Of a stretch of DNA of 64,000 nt, positions 58,933 through 64,000 are shown in pieces (position 1 is the stretch's first letter; every line of letters begins with the position of its first letter). Source of the DNA: Costus lasius (Eukaryota > Streptophyta > Magnoliopsida > Zingiberales > Costaceae); contig CM050451.1 of the NCBI GenBank assembly GCA_027563935.2, positions 97,305,565 through 97,369,564 of the forward strand, written 5' to 3'. Below the pieces are notes generated by a model. The model saw nothing but the letters and a program-made list of their open reading frames with translations. It was not told the origin of the DNA and made no database searches. A program made the translations under genes and the position numbers.

Positions 58933-60391
58933 TGATAGCATGCAAATATATGATATATTGTGACTTATTTCTGCTATTATTTTGGAGTAAAATGCATGCT
59001 TTGTCTCATTTATTTGCCTATATGCTTTACATTATTCAGAATCTTCACTTTTCCTTTGTTTTATTGAAATGTAGGGATTTTGCCCCAAAATCGATGGAAT
59101 TTGGAAGATCTGAAGATATGGAATGATTCCTCATGATGAGACGAAGCTACACGTTGAATTTCAGCTCAGACTTTCCTACGCTCATCACGGGCAGGCCATG
59201 TTCATGATCACGGCCATGATCATCTCGGCAGAACTCTGCAGCATTCTGTGAGATAGTCACAACCAGGGTGTGTTCATGTTCACGGCCGTGAAGAGGAAAA
59301 AATCTGTGTGATGGGATGAACACGGCCAGGGTGTGTTCACGAACACGGTCGTGATAGCTCCCGCACAGTTCGACAGACATTCGGTTTTTCGCCCATAACT
59401 TACTATTTTGGAAGCGGATTTTACTGAAATTTTGTGGAGACCTTTCTAACTTGGAGATGCACGTTTTGGGACTGAAATCATTGGATTTGATCAAGCGGTT
59501 GAGGAGAACGAGCGAAAGGGGCGACAACCTAGGGTTTGGGGTGATTTTCTGGGCGACAACACTGTTCCGGCTCGATTTCTCCGCCGTTTCGATGAGGATC
59601 ATCGTGTTGGACCTTCTTCCATCAAGGATCTACCTCTCCCTCTGGTTTAAATAAATTTGTATGAGAGATTTCATGTATTTCATGATGTATACGATAGCTT
59701 AACTCTCTTTTTGGGGTTTTGGGCGTAGCCCACTGTAAGATGTTGAATATTATGGTTTGATCTATATATTTCTCTTATTTATCTTTGTTCTTATTCATGT
59801 CTAGGATATTTTATTTCATGATTATATACTGGCCATGCATGTTCATGTTTTAGATGTTGTGGGAAGGACTGAGAGGTGAACCACAATCATCGGAATCCCT
59901 TAGACTGGACTAGTGATTTCGGCAATGAGAGTTGTCGAAATCACTCGAGGAACCCTAATCCTTCACAGAACCCATTGGGTCTGCTTAACCCGGTAAGCCA
60001 TGAGAGTAGGAGACTTGGGTTAAGTCGGATACCGGACCGTGTCCTGAGAGGGAGCGTGTCTGTACCTATGGAAGGATTACCTTGAGAACATAGGTAGAAC
60101 CTTAATTAAAATATCAAACCTTAATATTTCTTCATACTTTAGTGTGGTGAAACCTGAAACCCCGATCTCTCTTATAGACTTCAAACCCCGATTACTTGTT
60201 TTCTGCTCTGCTTGCTTTTAATTTGCTTCAGTTTAATTACTTGCACTAGGACATTAGTCATTTCCCATTTAATCATTAACCTAGTCCTCGTGGAATCAGT
60301 TAGTACTTGACCCCTAGTCCTCGTGGAATCGATACTTTTTATTACGCGATAGACTGTGCACTTGCGGTAGTAGCCTGTTTATGCCCTATCA
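58933..60391 (+). repeat. 5' LTR of a plus-strand gypsy derivative
   Basis: 1459 bp, from TGATAGCATGC to GCCCTATCA. It is followed by AGTTTTTGGCGCCAGTGCCGG, a variant of the tRNA-Asp-type primer site. The second copy begins at 63154. It has the palindrome array, GAGAGTAGGAGAC at about 60004, and the end motif CTGTGCACTTGCGG at about 60354. Confidence 0.93.
59180..59360 (+). repeat. Palindrome array, CACGGCCGTGA type
   Basis: Three units, each pairing a GGCCAGGGTGTG-like or GGCAGGCCATG dyad with a longer one: GATCACGGCCATGATC, GTTCACGGCCGTGAA, GAACACGGTCGTGA. The array lies about 250-430 bp from the LTR 5' end. Confidence 0.82.
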
Positions 60392-60395
60392 AGTT

Positions 60396-60417
60396 TTTGG
60401 CGCCAGTGCCGGACTAG
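60396..60417 (+). other. Primer binding site, variant tRNA-Asp type
   Basis: TTGGCGCCAGTGCCGGA just after the LTR. It matches TGGCGCC then diverges in the middle from the usual Athila primer site. Confidence 0.7.
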
Positions 60418-60575
60418 GTTGCCAATATTAACATGATCAGGAGATTAATAGATTAGGTTTAGTTAGATTTTTTCTTTCCTTTTATTTTTATTTTATATAA
60501 TTTTTGTTTCTTGTGGCTGATTTTTTTCTATCATCTAGAGTTTTTGAATTTTTCTTCAAAGTTTTCACTTGATTA

Positions 60576-61216
60576 ATGTGCATGATGTTTGATTCATCAA
60601 GTATCTATCCTGCATTGTTACCGTATGTTTCTTATGATATCTATGGATGTATAAGTCATTTTTCTGATGAATATCAATTGGGGACTCCATTTTCAATTCA
60701 CCCATGCCCTAGTACTCATGAATATATCAATCCTACATTATTACCATATGTTTCTTATGATGTTTGTGGAGTGTCAAGACATGCTGATGATGATTGCCCC
60801 ATTTTGAACACTCCATCTGAACAGTTTAATGCTATCGGGACCTTCAAAAATCAGAATGATCCTTATTCGAGCACGTACAATCCAAGATGGAGAAATCACC
60901 TGAATTTCTCCTACAGCTTTTACTAAGGACAAGTCCCTCATGAAAATTTTTCTAATCCAAACTCTTCTTCTACTTTCAGGCCTCCTCCCGGAATGCAACC
61001 TCCATTTGTCAATCAAGGACAGCCAGACCCACCTCATAGGTCGCATCTAGAGTTGATGCTGGAGAATTTTATGGCAAGTCAAATGAAGCACAACGACTCT
61101 ATAAATGAGCAGATTCGTTAGCTGAATTTGAAGGTGGATTCCATAGCCATACATAGAAAAATATTGGAGACCCAGATTATCTAGCTCACTCAACAAGCCA
61201 TCTTCTTAGACAAACC
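60576..61216 (+). pseudogene. gag: Gag C-terminal remnant
   Basis: Frame from 60576 with NDPYSSTYNPRWRNH (about 60855-60900), a hallmark of plant Athila/Tat gag, preceded by a poorly kept DDDCPIL stretch. The same frame carries on past TAA (60924-60926) with PPPGMQPPFVNQGQPD and HLELMLENFMASQMKHNDS, and past two TAG stops near 61120 and 61180, each where glutamine is expected. The N-terminal gag core is not present. Confidence 0.75.
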
Positions 61217-61814
61217 CGTGGGAGAGTCAGAGGAGCCTCAAGTAAAGAGTAGCGAGTTCAGTGAGGGTGAATTGGGGAGTCATTTGGATGAGCACAAATT
61301 AAACGCTGATATCATAAATGTTGACGAAGGGGAACCAGTGTGCATTTTACCGCCTCCGTCTAAACCACTGATTCATATTCCTCAAAGATTGATGATCAAA
61401 ACTGATAAGCGGTTTAGGTTATGCTATAACTTAGAAATGTTGAACAAAGTGGTTGAGGAAATTCATGTCCCCCAAATCAACAAAGATTCATTGGAAATTT
61501 ACATGATTGATGATGATGAAGAAGAGATGACTGAAATTGATATTCAAGTAAACACTCAACTACATGACTTACATCTAGCTATCAATGCAGAAAAGGTACA
61601 ACCTTTGACACTTGACAATATCAACCATGAGGTATGTGAAAATCTAAAATTTGAATTTAAATCTGTCCCAAAACTGCGACTATTTAACATGACAATGATT
61701 AACTTGCTAGTGAAACATATGATACTTGTTTTGATGAGAATGTTTTCAGGACGGCGAAAAGGCAGGAGACTACATGCACTTTATTATGCTAGTGACCCAC
61801 CAGCAACACCATAA
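61217..61814 (+). pseudogene. Late gag to pre-pol remnant
   Basis: Same frame as the gag piece, open for 198 codons with no ATG at the front. Acidic, with PPSKPLIHIPQRL (the PFPQRL motif that ends gag in these elements) and DDDEEEMTEID, and ending in a stretch resembling the leader of pol (FEFKSVPKL). It is followed within 60 bp by AAGCTAATGACCTTAAAG and GGGAGGCAACCC (about 61860), normally found after pol. The deletion joint is near 61690-61800. Confidence 0.65.
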
Positions 61815-61869
61815 TCTTCAAGTATGGTCAAGCTAATGACCTTAAAGAAGTGCTTGTTGGGAGGCAACC

Positions 61870-63116
61870 CGACTCTTATTTAGATTTCTAGTTTCTTATT
61901 TATTTTTGTCATTAAGTCTATGTAGTTTTTCAAATTTTCTTTCATATCCATTCTTTTTAGGTTGTACCCAATTGATGGAAATTTTTTGAAATTTTTTTAG
62001 GTACTTGCGAGCCATTCACGATAGTACCCGTGAATCCATGCACGGCCGTGAATGCCTCGCAACATTTTCTACACCCAGTATCATTGACGCAAAGCACAGA
62101 TTCATGACCTTTAGGCGAGACTCCATCGGCGCTAAAGATGAGCATCATTGGTTTCACCCATCACTCGGTCAGCTTTCTATTTTTCTAGTAGTTTTCTTTA
62201 GTTATTAGTTGTTTGTTTACTTTTATTAGATTGTCATTTCCCTTTTTGCATGTTTTAGTTTTCTAGTGGTATCAAGATCGTCAGTGTCTTGCCCATACTC
62301 TTCTTTATGCTATTTGCTTTGCCTTTGGCACTGACTTGTTCTATGAGTACTTGATTGATTGGGATGAGAATCTTATCTTTTACTTGTTAATGGTCTATAA
62401 TGGTTGTGGTTTACATATATAGTTCTTTGGTTTAATGCAGTTGAATGAGGTAATTAACTCAATTCATTATTTGTATGATCTTGAATAGTGTATTATTACT
62501 TTACCTGACCCTTGGTATGCATCTCATGTGTAATGATTGATTGTATCTTGCTTCATAACTATCCTTTACTTGTACACTTTGTTATAGGAATCAGAAATAA
62601 TAATAGTGGTACCGAAGTGTTCTTGTACATTGCACATAGTACTTCCACTTGACACTATTCACAGCATATCAATAACAAAAGGGATAGTTGTACCTAAGTT
62701 CATTGTTTATCATACTTGGCACTAACCCCATGAATCAGAAATAATAACAGTGGCACTGAAGCCAAGATGCCCCCACTTCTATGGCTTGGCACTGTTCCAA
62801 AAAAAAAAAAAAAGAGATGCACCACATAGGGACTATGTGGTACTGATGATATTTTCCCATGACTTGGTATACAATTATTTACTTTGTGAATACTTGATCA
62901 ATTATGTCATTTATGTGAGATATATTATAAAGGCTTTTGGTAATGTCAATTTCGCATGCTCTAATAGATTGTACTAGTAAGATTTGGTTTAATTTGCTTT
63001 CGATACTGCATTATAACTTGAGACTTGTTGTGATTAACCTATAACCTGACCAGACCTACTTAAACTATATGAGATTACCCATTTCATCTCATCACCGTAT
63101 TCTAGACAATTCAATT
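61870..63116 (+). other. 3' non-coding internal region of the pol-less derivative
   Basis: AT-rich without a gene. It has a palindrome cluster at 61995-62060 (TTCACGATAGTACCCGTGAA, CACGGCCGTGAA) and GGTACC/GGCACTG paired motifs at 62605-62800 related to those in the two minus-strand gypsy elements. Confidence 0.65.
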
Positions 63117-63153
63117 GCTTGAGGACAATCAAAACTTTAAGTCCGATGTATTT
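63117..63153 (+). other. Polypurine region before the 3' LTR
   Basis: CTTGAGGACAATCAAAACTT then about 14 bases to the LTR start. Same layout as 11346-11380 and 57271-57305. Confidence 0.7.
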
Positions 63154-64000
63154 TGATAGCATGCAAATATATGATATATTGTGACTTATTTTTGCTATTA
63201 TTTTGGAGTAAAATGCATGTTGTCTCATTTATTTGCCTAAATGCTTTACATTATTCAGAATCTTCACTTTTCCTTTGTTTTATTGAAATATAGGGATTTC
63301 GCCCCAAAATCGATGGAATTTGGAAGATTTGAAGATATGGAACGATTCCTCATGATGAGACGAAGCTACACGTCGAATTTCAGCTCAAATAGACTTTCCT
63401 ACGCTCATCACGGGCAGGCCATGTTCATGATCACAGCCATGATCACCTCGGCAGAACTCTTACAGCATTCTGCGAGACAGTCACGGCCAGAGTGTGTTCA
63501 TGTTCACGGCTGTGAAGAGGTAACAATCTGTGCGACGGGATGAACACGGCCAGGGTGTGTTCACGAACACGGCCGTGACAGCTCCCGCCCAATTCGATGG
63601 GCGTTTGGTTTTTCTCCCATAACTTACTATTTTGGAAGCGAAATTTGCTAAAATTTTGTGAAGACCTTCCTAACTTGGAGATGCACATTTTGGGACCAAA
63701 ATCATCAGATTTGATTCAGAGGTTGAGGAAAACGAGTGAAAGGGGCGACAACCTAGGGTTTGGGGCGATTTTCTGGGCGACAACACTGTTCCGGCTCGAT
63801 TTCTCCGCCGTTCTGACGAGGATCATCATGCTGGATCTTCTTCCATCAAGGATCTACCTCTCCCTCTACTTTGAATCAATTTGTATGAGAGATTTCATGT
63901 ATTTCACGATGTATACGATAGCTTAACTCTATTTTCGGGGTTTTGGGCGTAGCCCACTGTAAGATGTTGAATATTATGGCTTGATCTATATATTTCTCTT
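63154..64000 (+). repeat. 3' LTR of the pol-less derivative, truncated by the window
   Basis: Repeats 58933 onward with scattered differences, including the palindrome array at about 63400-63585. There the second unit keeps GTTCACGGCTGTGAA and the third GAACACGGCCGTGA. Confidence 0.93.

Larger units (their letters stand above)
58933..64000 (+). mobile_element. Athila-like gypsy derivative lacking pol, cut by window end
   Basis: 5' LTR 58933-60391, primer site, 2.76-kb internal region, polypurine region and the first 847 bp of the 3' LTR. The internal region has late gag and a short pre-pol stretch, then jumps to post-pol sequence: protease core, reverse transcriptase, RNase H and integrase are all missing. 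With no replication enzymes it would depend on a relative. The right end and the duplication lie outside the window. Confidence 0.88.

Overview
This 64 kb window looks like a piece of a flowering-plant nuclear genome, of the intergenic, retrotransposon-dominated kind. The evidence is: plant-type Ty1/copia elements with an initiator-tRNA-Met-type primer binding site; several Athila-like Ty3/gypsy elements with tRNA-Asp-type primer sites; Tourist-like and hAT-like MITEs; and a captured piece of an ABI-like (ABIL, SCAR/WAVE complex) gene with plant-style introns. I found no rRNA or tRNA gene, no CRISPR array, no bacterial-type operon and no intact host gene. The species cannot be named from the sequence.

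Left third (1-20.2 kb): one nested pair. An Athila-like gypsy element lies on the minus strand (300-20231; target-site duplication CATAC; LTRs about 1.93 kb; all domains decayed). Its 3' LTR is split by a younger Angela/BARE-like copia element on the plus strand (650-9760; duplication AGTAA; two 1684-bp LTRs with about 13 differences by eye). That copia has three in-frame stops, one frameshift and a damaged zinc knuckle.

Middle (20-44 kb): mostly AT-rich sequence with small elements. They are a compact non-autonomous LTR element on the minus strand (24639-26913, duplication CTTGG), two exons of an unidentified coiled-coil gene or pseudogene (minus, 27.2-28.2 kb), TA microsatellites, tandem duplications, a Tourist-like MITE (34875-35450), a 2-kb hAT-type element carrying an ABIL gene fragment (35955-37950, duplication TAATTGTT), a dispersed ~40-bp minisatellite, and a 382-bp hAT MITE (40168-40549, duplication ATACCGAC).

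Right third (43.8-64 kb): a graveyard of LTRs. It holds one minus-strand Athila-like LTR without a clear duplication, two solo LTRs of one family each with a perfect duplication (45732-47098, CCTTT; 51207-52654, CTAGC), a decayed minus-strand copia between them (47328-50950), a 605-bp copia-like LTR interrupted by the second solo LTR, another Athila-like solo LTR (53117-55056), a truncated copia LTR, the 3' end of another minus-strand gypsy element (about 56266-58932), and, beside it, a plus-strand gypsy derivative without pol that runs off the window (58933-64000).

The most interesting pattern is shared by all the Athila-like elements. Each LTR carries an array of short near-perfect palindromes that starts about 225-315 bp from the LTR 5' end. 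The core differs by family (TTACGGCAGTGCCGTAA; CACGGCCGTGA; CATGGCCATGA; ATTCATGAAT). The three elements whose internal 3' region can be read carry a second palindrome cluster just downstream of the end of pol. I know of no assigned function for these arrays.
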